A stretch of 64,000 nucleotides of DNA from CALGTL01 sp963579135. Its GTDB lineage: Bacteria; Chloroflexota; Dehalococcoidia; Lucifugimonadales; Australimonadaceae. The translations under genes were made by a program, and so were the position numbers. The notes below the pieces were generated by a model. That model was not told the origin of the DNA, did not search any database, and was given only the letters and a program-made list of their open reading frames with translations. Within the stretch, counting starts at the first letter, position 1; each line of letters begins with the position of its first letter. The DNA lies in assembly GCA_963579135.1 (NCBI GenBank), contig CAUZFB010000007.1:14709-78708 (forward strand), written 5' to 3'. Below are positions 1-8,869 of the stretch, in pieces.

Positions 1-458
1 CGCACACCCGCGATGGACGAGATATTAATGATCGCGCCTCCACCGTTCTTCTTCATCACGGGTACGGCGAACTTGCTGGTGAGCATGATGCTCTTCACGT
101 TCACATTCATGATGTGGTCCCACTGCTCCTCGGTGACCTCGGTCACATCGAGGCGGATGGAGATGCCCACGTTGTTGTCAAGGATGTCGAGCCGCCCATA
201 GCGCTCGACGGCCGTCGCGACCATTGCTTCGCAATCGGCTGCAGACGTGACATCGCCGACGAAAGTGGACGCGTCGCCACCCTCTTTGGCGATGAGCGCA
301 TCCGTTTCAGCTACGCGGTCTTCGAACATATCGACGAGGAGCACCTTGGCGCCCTCGCGCGCGAACAAAATCGCGGTCGCCTTGCCGTTGCCGATCCCTA
401 CCGAGCTCGATCCTGCGCCTGTCACTATCGCGACTTTGCCTTCAAGCCTGCCTGCCAT
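1..458 (-). CDS. SDR-family oxidoreductase, N-terminal part (cut by window edge)
   Basis: About 152 N-terminal residues of a short-chain dehydrogenase/reductase; the C-terminal part, with the catalytic Tyr and Lys, lies beyond the left edge. The start is the ATG at 458, with AGGAG about 8 bases upstream. Visible are the nucleotide-binding loop TGAGSSSVGIG at residues 13-23 (longer than the usual TGxxxGIG), a DNNVG where the family usually has NNAG, and NISS with the active-site Ser. SDRs reduce or oxidise alcohol/ketone pairs with NAD(P). The substrate is unknown. The gene reads away from the neighbouring Rieske cluster and may be co-transcribed with the small gene at 515-751. Confidence 0.9.
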   Translation of the reverse strand, partial: MAGRLEGKVAIVTGAGSSSVGIGNGKATAILFAREGAKVLLVDMFEDRVAETDALIAKEGGDASTFVGDVTSAADCEAMVATAVERYGRLDILDNNVGISIRLDVTEVTEEQWDHIMNVNVKSIMLTSKFAVPVMKKNGGGAIINISSIAGV

Positions 459-514
459 ACTTATCTCCTGGGAGTCGAGAGCGTTCGAGAACACCGCATG
501 CGTGTCGGCGATAC

Positions 515-751
515 CTAGCTCGCAGGCTCTTCCGCTTCGTCGTTTTCTTCGTCTTTATTCAATTGGGGGATGTTGCCGACCAGCAGGTCCGATAGCTCTG
601 TGACACGCCCTTCGAAGATTTTGCCTTCGTAGACCGATTCCACAATGGCGTACCAGCCCGTCTCCATCTGGGAGAGCTTCATGGTGAGGTGGCCGTCCTG
701 AACGGTGATTTCTTGAGGCGCGATACTGCGGCGGGGGACGTCATCTGCCAT
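515..751 (-). CDS. hypothetical 78-residue protein
   Basis: Small acidic protein that I do not recognise. The C-terminal 15 or so residues are strongly acidic (KDEENDEAEEPAS) and the middle looks like a short beta-rich domain. It lies 56 bases upstream of the SDR start on the same strand, so the two may form one unit. No strong Shine-Dalgarno precedes the ATG at 751; an internal Met at about residue 24 is an alternative start. Its position and codon use look coding, but no family could be named. Confidence 0.5.
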   Translation of the reverse strand: MADDVPRRSIAPQEITVQDGHLTMKLSQMETGWYAIVESVYEGKIFEGRVTELSDLLVGNIPQLNKDEENDEAEEPAS

Positions 752-858
752 GGTTTAGTCCGATTGATCCGGCTGGTCGATTTACGCCTTCTGCTCACTG
801 CGAACCTGCGTCGCGGCATCGTACCACGGCGCGACCTAGAACTCGTCTGGGCGCCTGA

Positions 859-864
859 TATGAT
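859..864 (+). promoter_or_regulatory. possible -10 element upstream of first Rieske gene
   Basis: TATGAT, 40 bases before the ATG at 904. The second Rieske gene has the same hexamer at 2247-2252, 39 bases before its ATG. No convincing -35 is seen at either place. The equal position in two paralogues supports a real element, but this is weak evidence. Confidence 0.3.
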
Positions 865-903
865 GCACGCTACGATAATGAACGAGTCCAGAGGGGGAGA
901 GCG

Positions 904-2184
904 ATGCTCACTGCCGAGCAAAATACCCGGATCACGCAGACCGGGGCTGACACGCCGATGGGTCAGCTGCTGCGTAGGTATTGGCACCCCCTCGCGCCGA
1001 GCGGCGAGCTCAACGAGGAGAACCCTACCAAAGAGGTCCGCCTATTGAGCGAGAACCTGGTTCTCTTCCGCAGCACTGCCGGCAAGGTCGGCCTGATCGA
1101 GCCTTCGTGTCCACACCGCAAAGCGAACCTCTCCTATGGCGTGCCCGAGCCTGAAGGCATCCGGTGCGCCTACCACGGTTGGCTGTTTGACGAGACGGGC
1201 GCCTGCGTGGACCAACCGTCGGAGCCTGCCGGCAGTCGCTTCAAGGACAAGGTCAAGATTAAGGCGTACCCCGTACAAGAGTTCGCAGGTCTTGTATGGG
1301 CGTACCTGGGGCCTGAGCCCGCCCCGATCCTTCCCAAGTGGGACGCTTTCACCTGGGAAGAGGCCTGGCGGGACATGTACTACTGCATCCTGCCGTGCAA
1401 CTGGCTCCAGTGCCAGGAGAATTCTCTGGACCCCGTTCACTTCGAGTGGCTCCACCGCTACTGGGGTGGCTGGGTGCAGAACAAGCGTCTCCCTGAAGAT
1501 GAGCGCGCCGTCTGGAACACGCAGACGCTTCCTCGCGGTCGCCACCAGGTGAAGGTAGGGTTCGATCGCTTCGACTACGGGATCATCAAGCGCCGCCTGC
1601 TACAGGGGGAATCCGAGGAGGACGAGTGGTGGAGGATTGGCCACCCAATCATCTTCCCGAACCTCCTGAGGGTCGGCGAAGCGCACCCGACCGAGGCAGG
1701 GTGGGTTCACGCGTTCCAGATGCGCGTGCCGATAGACGACACACACACGTTGCATATCGTGCATCGCAATTTCCTGCCGCGTCCGGGTGTCACCTACCCC
1801 AAGCAGGAGCAATCGCAGATTCCCTGGGAGCAACGTCCAACGTTCGATGACGCGGGCAAACCGCTCAACACTTGGGTGGTTGGCCAGGACCAGAGCGCTT
1901 GGATCACTCAAGGCGAGGTATCCGACCGATCAACCGAAGCCCTGGGCGTTACCGACGTGGGGATCATCATGTTTCGTAACCTGATCGAGGAGCAGATTCG
2001 TATCGTCGAAGAGGGTGGCGAGCCGATGAACGTGCATCGAAAGGACGAGGGCCCCATCAGTCTCCCGCAGGAATATTCCTACTACCCTGGCTACGACGTC
2101 ACGGGAGGCCCGTTCGGCGATCAACCCAACCCGGAACCGGATCTCGTAGCGCGTCTGTCCGACGAGGCAGGGATATCGCTCTAG
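904..2184 (+). CDS. Rieske non-heme iron oxygenase, LigXa/phthalate 4,5-dioxygenase-like (copy 1 of tandem 3)
   Basis: Terminal oxygenase of a ring-hydroxylating or O-demethylating system, 426 residues. The Rieske [2Fe-2S] ligands are C69-P-H71 and C88-A-Y-H91, separated by 16 residues. The mononuclear iron motif D-x2-H-x4-H is D176, H179, H184, followed by a C-terminal catalytic domain. A GGGGGAG Shine-Dalgarno precedes the ATG. In characterised members the enzyme needs a ferredoxin and/or reductase; none is adjacent, and the nearest candidate ferredoxin is at 26834-27172. This is the first of three tandem paralogues. Phthalate-, vanillate- or dehydrodivanillate-like aromatic acids are plausible substrates, but this is inference. 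Confidence 0.93.
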   Translation: MLTAEQNTRITQTGADTPMGQLLRRYWHPLAPSGELNEENPTKEVRLLSENLVLFRSTAGKVGLIEPSCPHRKANLSYGVPEPEGIRCAYHGWLFDETGACVDQPSEPAGSRFKDKVKIKAYPVQEFAGLVWAYLGPEPAPILPKWDAFTWEEAWRDMYYCILPCNWLQCQENSLDPVHFEWLHRYWGGWVQNKRLPEDERAVWNTQTLPRGRHQVKVGFDRFDYGIIKRRLLQGESEEDEWWRIGHPIIFPNLLRVGEAHPTEAGWVHAFQMRVPIDDTHTLHIVHRNFLPRPGVTYPKQEQSQIPWEQRPTFDDAGKPLNTWVVGQDQSAWITQGEVSDRSTEALGVTDVGIIMFRNLIEEQIRIVEEGGEPMNVHRKDEGPISLPQEYSYYPGYDVTGGPFGDQPNPEPDLVARLSDEAGISL

Positions 2185-2246
2185 CAACGAGACGCATCAC
2201 TAAAGCCATCGCGCCGAAAGGCGTAGGCGTGGTTTGCTCGTGGTGC

Positions 2247-2252
2247 TATGAT
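2247..2252 (+). promoter_or_regulatory. possible -10 element upstream of second Rieske gene
   Basis: TATGAT placed 39 bases before the ATG at 2291, matching the arrangement before the first paralogue. There is no clear -35. It would let the second copy be transcribed separately from the first, from which it is separated by 106 bases. Confidence 0.3.
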
Positions 2253-2290
2253 TCGGCGGCTGTTCAAGAACCATCGAGAAGAGGCCTCCT

Positions 2291-3532
2291 ATGCTGACCC
2301 AAGCACAGAATGACCGCATCACTCGAGTTGCCCCCGGCACGCCCATGGGTAACCTGATGCGACGCTACTGGCACCCCGTTGCCGCTAGCGTCGAGGTGAA
2401 CGAAGAGAACCCGACCAAGAAAGTACGGCTACTGGGTGAAGACCTAGTCCTCTTCCGAAGCACGAAAGGCGTGGTCGGCCTCATCGAGCCTTCCTGCCCG
2501 CACCGCAAGGCCAATCTGTCCTATGGGGTCCCGGAGCCGGAAGGTATCCGATGCGCCTACCACGGCTGGCTGTTCGACGAGACGGGCGCCTGCGTAGATC
2601 AGCCCTCTGAGCCCGCCGGTAGCCGGTTCAAGGACAAGGTCAAGATCAAGGCCTACAGGACCGAAGAGATTGGTGGCCTCATCTTTGCGTACATGGGCCC
2701 AGAGCCCGCGCCGTTGCTCCCGAATTGGGACATCCTCACGTGGACCAACGTGACGCGCACGATCAATTCGGTCGACATGCCGGCCAACTGGCTCCAGTGC
2801 ATGGACAATTCACTGGACCCGGTCCACTTCCAGTGGCTGCACCGCTACTGGGGTGGATGGAACATCGCGCGGAAACTCCCCGCCGGTGAGGGTCATGACT
2901 TCGACCGCGCAACGCTGAGCCGTGGTCGCGAGCACGTCAAGGTTGGCTTCGACCGATTTGAGCACGGCATCGTGAAGCGCCGCCTGCTGGAAGGTGAGAC
3001 CGAAGACGACCAGTGGTGGCGCATCGGCCACCCCATCCTCTTCCCCAACATCCTTCGCGTGGCGCAGGACCGCTGGCATTCCTTCCAGTATCGCATCCCG
3101 ATTGACGACACCCATACGAAGCACATGCTCTACACAGTGGTCGTGCCTGAGCCAGGCGTCACGGTCGCCGAACAAGAGTTCGTGCCGTACGTGGAGCGCG
3201 AGCTTTACGACGAGAAGGGCCGCCTGAACAACATGATCGTTCCTGCGCAGGACGAGGCGGCCTGGGTGATGCAAGGCCCTATCACGGATCGAACCACCGA
3301 GCACTTGGGCGTCACGGACGTGGGTATCATCCTGTTCCGCAAGATGATCAATGAGAACCTGCAGATCGTTGAGGATGGTGGAGAGCCAATAAACGTGCAC
3401 CGCGATCCCGAAAAGAACGTCGCCATGATGCTGGCAACCGAGCACACGTACTATCCAGGAGACGACTTCACCGGCGGTCCATTCGCCGATAAGCCGCTCG
3501 TGCCACCCCAGGTTGAAGCGAGCATGCAGTAG
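2291..3532 (+). CDS. Rieske non-heme iron oxygenase, LigXa/phthalate 4,5-dioxygenase-like (copy 2 of tandem 3)
   Basis: 413 residues. Rieske ligands are C69/H71 and C88/H91; iron motif D176, H179, H184. Residues 62-122 are identical to copy 1, although about 27 of the 61 codons differ at synonymous sites, so the block is held by selection. The catalytic half diverges clearly, which suggests a different substrate. The Shine-Dalgarno is weak (AGAGGCC) before the ATG at 2291. The third copy starts 39 bases after this stop, so copies 2 and 3 are probably co-transcribed. Confidence 0.93.
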   Translation: MLTQAQNDRITRVAPGTPMGNLMRRYWHPVAASVEVNEENPTKKVRLLGEDLVLFRSTKGVVGLIEPSCPHRKANLSYGVPEPEGIRCAYHGWLFDETGACVDQPSEPAGSRFKDKVKIKAYRTEEIGGLIFAYMGPEPAPLLPNWDILTWTNVTRTINSVDMPANWLQCMDNSLDPVHFQWLHRYWGGWNIARKLPAGEGHDFDRATLSRGREHVKVGFDRFEHGIVKRRLLEGETEDDQWWRIGHPILFPNILRVAQDRWHSFQYRIPIDDTHTKHMLYTVVVPEPGVTVAEQEFVPYVERELYDEKGRLNNMIVPAQDEAAWVMQGPITDRTTEHLGVTDVGIILFRKMINENLQIVEDGGEPINVHRDPEKNVAMMLATEHTYYPGDDFTGGPFADKPLVPPQVEASMQ

Positions 3533-3571
3533 AAGCCAAGGCCCCTTCAGCGAGCAATCTAGGAGGAACAG

Positions 3572-4840
3572 ATGCTATCCGCAGCGCAGAATGAGCGATT
3601 GACCCAAACCAGCAAGGGCACCCCCATGGGCGAACTGCTGCGCCGCTATTGGCACCCCGTCGCCGGCAGCATCGAGCTCAACGAAGAGAACCCCACCAAG
3701 GAGATTCGGCTGCTGGCCGAAGACCTGGTGCTGTTCCGGAGCACAAAAGGCGTTGTTGGACTCATCGAACCCTCCTGCGCTCACCGCAAGGCGAACCTCT
3801 CCTACGGCGTTCCGGAACCGGAAGGCATCCGATGCGCTTACCACGGATGGCTGTTCGACGAGACGGGCGCTTGCGTGGACCAACCCTCTGAGCCCGCGGG
3901 CAGCCGGTTCAAAGAAAAGGTACAGCTGAAGGCGTACCCGGTCGAAGAGCTGGGCGGCGTGATCTGGGCGTACCTGGGGCCCTCCCCTGCCCCAGTCCTG
4001 CCACGCTGGGACATCCTGACGTGGGAAGGGGTCGAAAAGTTCATCGTTTCCATGGAACTGCCGTGCAACTGGCTCCAGTGCATGGACAACTCTCTGGACC
4101 CGGTCCACTTCGAGTGGCTTCATAATTACTGGGGCTCCTACGTCATGGGTCAGGAAAAGCCCGCGGAAGAGCGGGAGGAGTGGAAGCTGCGCATGCAGTC
4201 GGAGAACGCACGCGGCCGGCACGAGGTGAAGGTCGGCTTCGACCGATTCGAGTACGGTGTCATCAAGCGCCGGCTGCTCGAAAACGACACAGAGGATAAC
4301 GAGTGGTGGAGGATCGGGCACCCAGTGCTGTTCCCCAACACGCTGAGGGTCGGCCAGGGCCGCAGCTTCAGCTTCCAGATTCGCGTGCCGATGGACGACA
4401 CACACACGCACCATTTCGTGTACCGCGTTCGCGTGCCGAACCCAGGTGAGGTTTTGCCCGAGCAGGGTCCGATTCGCGTTGATTTCGAGAACGTTTACAA
4501 GCCCAACGGCAGGATTCGCGCCGACTGGGTGCTGGGTCAGGACCAGTCAGCGTGGATTATCCAGGGGCCGATCACGGATCGCACAGACGAGCACTTGGGC
4601 GCCACGGACGTGGGGATCATTCTGTACCGCAAGCTAATCAACGAGCAGCTGAAAATCATGGAGGACGGTGGCGACCCGATCAACGTGCACCGCACGGACA
4701 AGGGTCCGATCTTCCTGCAGCAGGAGCATTCGTTCTACCCCGGCTACACAGAGACGGGCGGTCCGTTCCGGGACATGCCGGTCACGGCGCCGGACGTGGA
4801 GATGGAGTTGGCCGAGAAGATATCTGCGGACTTCGCGTAA
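3572..4840 (+). CDS. Rieske non-heme iron oxygenase, LigXa/phthalate 4,5-dioxygenase-like (copy 3 of tandem 3)
   Basis: 422 residues with the same architecture: C69-A-H71, C88/H91, D176, H179, H184. In the block shared by copies 1 and 2 it carries a few changes (Pro70 to Ala, and D115E/K118Q-type changes after the Rieske domain). A GGAGGAACAG Shine-Dalgarno precedes the ATG. An intrinsic terminator follows at 4866-4899, which fixes the 3' end of the tandem unit. Electron-transfer partners are not adjacent. The substrate is unknown. Confidence 0.93.
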   Translation: MLSAAQNERLTQTSKGTPMGELLRRYWHPVAGSIELNEENPTKEIRLLAEDLVLFRSTKGVVGLIEPSCAHRKANLSYGVPEPEGIRCAYHGWLFDETGACVDQPSEPAGSRFKEKVQLKAYPVEELGGVIWAYLGPSPAPVLPRWDILTWEGVEKFIVSMELPCNWLQCMDNSLDPVHFEWLHNYWGSYVMGQEKPAEEREEWKLRMQSENARGRHEVKVGFDRFEYGVIKRRLLENDTEDNEWWRIGHPVLFPNTLRVGQGRSFSFQIRVPMDDTHTHHFVYRVRVPNPGEVLPEQGPIRVDFENVYKPNGRIRADWVLGQDQSAWIIQGPITDRTDEHLGATDVGIILYRKLINEQLKIMEDGGDPINVHRTDKGPIFLQQEHSFYPGYTETGGPFRDMPVTAPDVEMELAEKISADFA

Positions 4841-4865
4841 GCCCGCAGGAGATCATTCGTACTAA

Positions 4866-4899
4866 AGAGCCCTCGCTGAGATCAGCGGGGGCTCTTTTT
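4866..4899 (+). terminator. intrinsic terminator of the Rieske triplet
   Basis: A 14-base arm at 4866-4879 pairs with 4882-4895 with one G-T wobble, leaving a short loop, followed by a T run at 4895-4899. It lies 26 bases after the stop of copy 3 and reads on the plus strand. Confidence 0.85.
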
Positions 4900-5026
4900 G
4901 TATGTGGTTTTGGTCGGTGCCACTGATGGATAGAACGACGACTGTCATTCTTAACACCTTGGGGGCAGGTGAGAGGTTCTTCGAGTCCACTGCGCTACTC
5001 TCAGGAAACAGAAGGGAGGGAGAAGG

Positions 5027-5428
5027 TTAGCGGTTGGACGCGAGGTTGGAGGTGGTGGTGACAGGGGTGATGACCATGAGGGTTCGCCCTTGGTCCTGCA
5101 TGACCTGCGCGAAGTTTTCGGGGAGCTCGTCGCGGAAGGTGCTCCAGATGCGGCGGCTGGTCTCGACGAGGTCGTGATCGGTGATGACGGCTGTGCCTTG
5201 GACTTGGACGTGCTTGAACGGTTGGGTCTCGGCGAGTACGACCGCGTTCACGCGGGCGTCGCGGCCAGCGTTCAGGGTCTTCTTGCGCGTCTTGGTTACG
5301 GAGATGTAGAGCTTGCCACCTTCGTAGATGTAGTAGACGGGAGTCGACTGTGGTGCACCATCCTTACGGATCGTGGATACGACGCAGAAGCGATGATCCT
5401 GCAGGAATTGTTCTTCTTCGGGTGTCAT
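5027..5428 (-). CDS. PPOX-class (pyridoxamine 5'-phosphate oxidase fold) F420/flavin-dependent protein
   Basis: 133-residue split-barrel protein. The N-terminal strand pattern, with RKDGAPQSTPVYYIYEGGKLYISV in two parts around residues 21-45 and TRKKTLNAGRDARV near 46-60, is typical of PPOX proteins, where the basic stretch contacts the cofactor phosphate. Members reduce quinones, biliverdin-like or other substrates with F420H2, FMN or related flavins; the substrate here is unknown. The ATG at 5428 has a GAGAGG purine stretch further upstream than ideal. It lies downstream of the Gfo/Idh gene on the same strand, with a hairpin between them. Confidence 0.8.
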   Translation of the reverse strand: MTPEEEQFLQDHRFCVVSTIRKDGAPQSTPVYYIYEGGKLYISVTKTRKKTLNAGRDARVNAVVLAETQPFKHVQVQGTAVITDHDLVETSRRIWSTFRDELPENFAQVMQDQGRTLMVITPVTTTSNLASNR

Positions 5429-5500
5429 GGCGGTGATTTCCTCTCAAGGTAATTGCCTGGATGCTACCACGCACTCGGCGATGGGCATCCGTAATAGAAG

Positions 5501-5529
5501 GAGGCCTCGCTGGCAACCAGCGAGGCCTC
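5501..5529 (-). terminator. hairpin between Gfo/Idh and PPOX genes (probable terminator)
   Basis: A perfect 13-base inverted repeat (5501-5513 with 5517-5529) with a 3-base loop, 46 bases after the stop of the minus-strand gene at 5575. The T tract on the minus side is weak (CTTCTATT), so termination may be partial. Confidence 0.6.
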
Positions 5530-5574
5530 GTTTGGTCTGACGTATCGCGCTCGGCGCGCGAGGGTCGGGTTCAA

Positions 5575-6816
5575 CTAGACGGCGTCGTAGTCGTCGGAGA
5601 TCGAGACCTGGTGAGAGAGGACGACGTCCTTGCCAGTCTTCGACGATTCCATGATGCCGGTGATGAGCTCGAGCGTGGCCATGCCCCAGGCACCATCGTG
5701 GTAGACGGGGGCGTCGTTCCTAATGGCGTTGTACAACTCCAGGAGGTCCTCGCGGCCCGCTTGGTAGCGCGTGACTTCGAGGCCGCGATCCTCGACCCCA
5801 TCATCCTTGTACACGTACAGGCCGTACTTGGACTGACGGATGTCGCCTCTTTCGCACGAGGCGACCAGGATGCCGAGGTTCGCGGGACGCCAGGGGGGCG
5901 CTTCTTTGGGAGTTTCGCGCCACATGCGACGTTCGTGGTCGGAGCCGATGCGCAGGGCGTCTTTGGCCGCGAACTCGTCGCGGTTGCCCTCCTTGAGATC
6001 TTTGCGGATCTGGACGCGGTCGTCGTGGGTGTAGCCCTCGATGAGCCCACGTCCTTGCTCGTCTGACCAGGGGACGAGGTCAGCCGTCATGGAGTAGCCA
6101 TAGCCGTTATTCGTTACGTTGGCTGTGACGCCACTCTCAAATTCCATAAAAGCTGAGTAGTAGCCGACGCCTGGGCGCTCGGGCCACCACTTACCCGTGG
6201 TGCCGCGGATGGTCCGCACCATGCCACCGCCAAGGAGGCGGAGGCTGTCAAGCTGGTGGGGGCCTTGGCGGTAAAGGACGCCGCCGCCGACTGTCTCATC
6301 GAGCTCTTCCGGCTGGCGGGCTTGGAGCATCCAGTCGGTGAACGCCCAGTTGTTGAGCGTTTTGAGAGGCCCCAACTCGCCAGAAAGGATGATGCGACGC
6401 ATCTGCATGACAGGGGGGCTAAAACCGAGCGTGTGGCCGCACAGGAGCTTCACTCCATTGCGGTCCGCCGCTTCAACCATCGCCTCTGCCTCTTGCATGG
6501 AGAGTGCCATGGGTTTCTCGGAAACGACGTGCTTGCCGGAGTTGGCGACCATGACCGTGTGAGGGCTGTGGAAATTGTTGGGCGTGGCCACCCAAACGGC
6601 CTCCACGTCAGGATCAGCGCAGAGCGCCTCTGCGCTCTCGAAAACTTTTGCGTCAGGATAGCGTTCCTTGAATGCTTCGCGGACACGCGGGTTCGTGTCG
6701 GCGCCCGCCATGAGTTCGATCTCGTCCATCGCTTCCATGTTGGGCATAATCTGCGTCGCGCCAACGCCAACGCCGATTATCCCCATCTTCAGGGGCTTCT
6801 TGCCACCCGTGGTCAT
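5575..6816 (-). CDS. Gfo/Idh/MocA-family oxidoreductase
   Basis: 413 residues. The N-terminal Rossmann fold begins with MGIIGVGVGA, and the family EKP motif (residues near 98-100, SEKPMALS) carries the catalytic Lys. The C-terminal half is the alpha/beta domain that binds substrate. Members are NAD(P)-dependent dehydrogenases of sugars, and the group also includes dihydrodiol dehydrogenases such as 4,5-dihydro-4,5-dihydroxyphthalate dehydrogenase. An AGGGAG Shine-Dalgarno precedes the ATG. It is the last gene of the minus-strand unit with the bicupin, FAH-family and NIPSNAP genes, which favours a role on an aromatic intermediate; this is inference. Confidence 0.88.
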   Translation of the reverse strand: MTTGGKKPLKMGIIGVGVGATQIMPNMEAMDEIELMAGADTNPRVREAFKERYPDAKVFESAEALCADPDVEAVWVATPNNFHSPHTVMVANSGKHVVSEKPMALSMQEAEAMVEAADRNGVKLLCGHTLGFSPPVMQMRRIILSGELGPLKTLNNWAFTDWMLQARQPEELDETVGGGVLYRQGPHQLDSLRLLGGGMVRTIRGTTGKWWPERPGVGYYSAFMEFESGVTANVTNNGYGYSMTADLVPWSDEQGRGLIEGYTHDDRVQIRKDLKEGNRDEFAAKDALRIGSDHERRMWRETPKEAPPWRPANLGILVASCERGDIRQSKYGLYVYKDDGVEDRGLEVTRYQAGREDLLELYNAIRNDAPVYHDGAWGMATLELITGIMESSKTGKDVVLSHQVSISDDYDAV

Positions 6817-6836
6817 AGTCGTGTCTCCCTAGGCCG

Positions 6837-7916
6837 TTAGCCGATGGTTCCTGTGATCTCTTGGCGGTCGACGTGGTGCTCCTGGAACAACAGCATCGTC
6901 TCAAGCAGCGGGAGGTCGCTCATGGAGAAGAGCACAGCGTCTTCAGACATGGAGTCGTTGATGTGCTCATGGGTGTTCATGGAGGGCACAACGAACGTGT
7001 CGCCGAATCCCCAGTCGAGCTTCTTGCCGTCGATGATGGTCGAGCCGCTGCCCTTAGCCACGTTGTAGACGACTGAGCTCGTGTGCTTGTGGGCATCGGA
7101 GTGGAATCCGGGGCGCAACTGTTGCAGCTTGCACGCGAGGGTCGGCATGGTATGCCCGCCCGTGGTGGGGTTCGTGTACTCCATGATGATGCCGTCGTAT
7201 CGGGAGCCTTCGTCCATCCCCGTCAACGCGGCGTAGGCGTCGGCCCACTTGTAGTTGAGGGGCAAGGCGCGCCCGGTAACTTCGGAACTCACGTTGCGCA
7301 TCATGCCCCCGCCGATGCTTGCGTTGGTGTAGCCGTCGGGCTTGGTGATTGGCTGCACGTCTTCAGGGAACGGCTCCTGGAACATACCGTCGAAGAAACC
7401 GACCATGGGTGCGTCCAGGCAGTCGAGCCAGATGACGGGCTCATCGGCCGGGTTTTTGTGATCGTGCCACACCCAGCTGGGAGTGAGGTTGAGGTCTCCG
7501 GGCTCCATCTCGAACTGCTCACCATCCTGGACGGTGAAGGCACCGGAGCCCTCGATGACCCACCGAATGGCCGCTGCGGTGTGACGATGAGCCTCTGCGA
7601 TCTCGCCAGGCCACACGATCTGGATGGCGGAGGACATCGTCTTGGTCGAGGAGGGCGCTTCCATGCCACTGGACTTGAGCCCGGGGTTCTGCATGAGCAG
7701 GGCGCGTCGGTAACCTTGACCCTTGAGGCGTTCGAGACGACCCGCTTCGTAGGCGAGCTCGCGCATCTCCTTCCAGCGCCACACCCAGGGGGACGCCTTC
7801 GGGGGGCGGCGAGTACCGTCGCGGTGGAAGGCCCAAAGCGGGTAGCTGTCGACCTTGCTCAGTCGCTCCATGTACTCTTTTTCTTCGCTGATCGCTGCTT
7901 CGTTCTCGGTAGTCAT
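6837..7916 (-). CDS. gentisate 1,2-dioxygenase-like bicupin
   Basis: 359 residues, two cupin domains. The first (about residues 100-165) has HRHTAAAIRWVIEG followed by a downstream WHDH; these His residues are the likely Fe(II) ligands, as in gentisate, 1-hydroxy-2-naphthoate and salicylate 1,2-dioxygenases. The second (about 265-330) has SDAHKHTSSVVY and THEHIND. The reaction inferred is oxygenolytic opening of a gentisate-like ring to a maleylpyruvate-type product. The ATG at 7916 has AGGAGG 8 bases upstream; an in-frame GTG directly before it (7919) is the alternative start. The adjacent FAH-family gene would act on the ring-opened product. Confidence 0.85.
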   Translation of the reverse strand: MTTENEAAISEEKEYMERLSKVDSYPLWAFHRDGTRRPPKASPWVWRWKEMRELAYEAGRLERLKGQGYRRALLMQNPGLKSSGMEAPSSTKTMSSAIQIVWPGEIAEAHRHTAAAIRWVIEGSGAFTVQDGEQFEMEPGDLNLTPSWVWHDHKNPADEPVIWLDCLDAPMVGFFDGMFQEPFPEDVQPITKPDGYTNASIGGGMMRNVSSEVTGRALPLNYKWADAYAALTGMDEGSRYDGIIMEYTNPTTGGHTMPTLACKLQQLRPGFHSDAHKHTSSVVYNVAKGSGSTIIDGKKLDWGFGDTFVVPSMNTHEHINDSMSEDAVLFSMSDLPLLETMLLFQEHHVDRQEITGTIG

Positions 7917-7945
7917 CACAACCTCCTGGTCTCGCTTCGCTTCGC

Positions 7946-8827
7946 TTAGTCGCGCTCGGGGTTCGGGCCCGTGCGTGCTTCAACCGGAACCGACATCTCA
8001 CCTACGTCACTAATATGGATAGTCACCCGGTCACCGGGCTTGATCTCGCCGACGCCGTCGGGTGTACCGGTGAACAGTAGGTCACCAGGCTCGGTAGCCG
8101 CGACCCATGACATATTGGCGATCAGGTTGGGGCAATCCGTGATGAGGTCATTGGTGAACGCGTGTTGTTTCAGATCCTCGTTGACCCAGAGGCTGATCTC
8201 CAGGTCACCCGGGTCGGCGATCTCGTCGGCGGTGACGATGTAGGGACCCGTGGGAGAGAAAGTGTCGAAGGACTTGCGCTTGCTACGGTCTTCGGGGCCA
8301 CGCACGGTGATGTCCAGGCCGCAGGTGTAGCCGAAGACGTAGCTGAGGCTGTCCTTCAGAGGGATAGCGCTGCCATGCTTGCCCATGACGAGAACCAGCT
8401 CCGACTCGTGGTGGATCAAACGATCCTCGTAGGGTCGCAGGATAGTGTCTTGGGGTCCTACGACGGAGCTGGGTGACTTGAGGAACATGCCAAACTCGCC
8501 GGAGTGGTGCTGCCCTGCTGCGGCCTCGGTACCACCAGCGCCGGCTGCCATCTCCGCGCGGTGTGCGTGGTAGTTGGCAGGAGCAGCGTAGACCTTGCGC
8601 GGCGCGGGCACGGGTGCCAAGAGCTTCACGGAATCCATCGGAACCGCATCGCCGTCTTTGGCCAGTTTCTCCACCTGAGGCTTCAGGGTGTCCCAATCCT
8701 CGATGAATAGGTTCATGCGGTAGCACTGGAGAGGCCCTGGAACGTCGGGCAACACACTGGTGACGTTAACCACACCATCGTCCCTGAGAACGCCGATTTG
8801 GAAATCGTCAAAGCTAACCAATTTCAT
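7946..8827 (-). CDS. fumarylacetoacetate hydrolase family protein
   Basis: 293 residues. The FAH domain is recognisable from KVYAAPANYHAH, the metal-binding HHESELVLVMG (E-x-E) and the later GLDITVRGPEDR Asp, and it ends with LLFTGTPDGVGEIKPGD. Characterised relatives hydrolyse fumarylpyruvate, maleylpyruvate or acylpyruvates, or isomerise/decarboxylate 2-hydroxyhepta-2,4-diene-1,7-dioate. GGGAG precedes the ATG. Placement between a gentisate-dioxygenase homologue and a NIPSNAP gene supports hydrolysis of the ring-cleavage product. Confidence 0.88.
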   Translation of the reverse strand: MKLVSFDDFQIGVLRDDGVVNVTSVLPDVPGPLQCYRMNLFIEDWDTLKPQVEKLAKDGDAVPMDSVKLLAPVPAPRKVYAAPANYHAHRAEMAAGAGGTEAAAGQHHSGEFGMFLKSPSSVVGPQDTILRPYEDRLIHHESELVLVMGKHGSAIPLKDSLSYVFGYTCGLDITVRGPEDRSKRKSFDTFSPTGPYIVTADEIADPGDLEISLWVNEDLKQHAFTNDLITDCPNLIANMSWVAATEPGDLLFTGTPDGVGEIKPGDRVTIHISDVGEMSVPVEARTGPNPERD

Positions 8828-8869
8828 AGCGTCAGTCTCCCAATTCGATCGTGGATATTCAACAAATAC

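Noticed and set aside
4960..5010. TTCGAGTCC string resembling a tRNA T-loop
   Set aside because: No acceptor, D or anticodon stem can be built around it.
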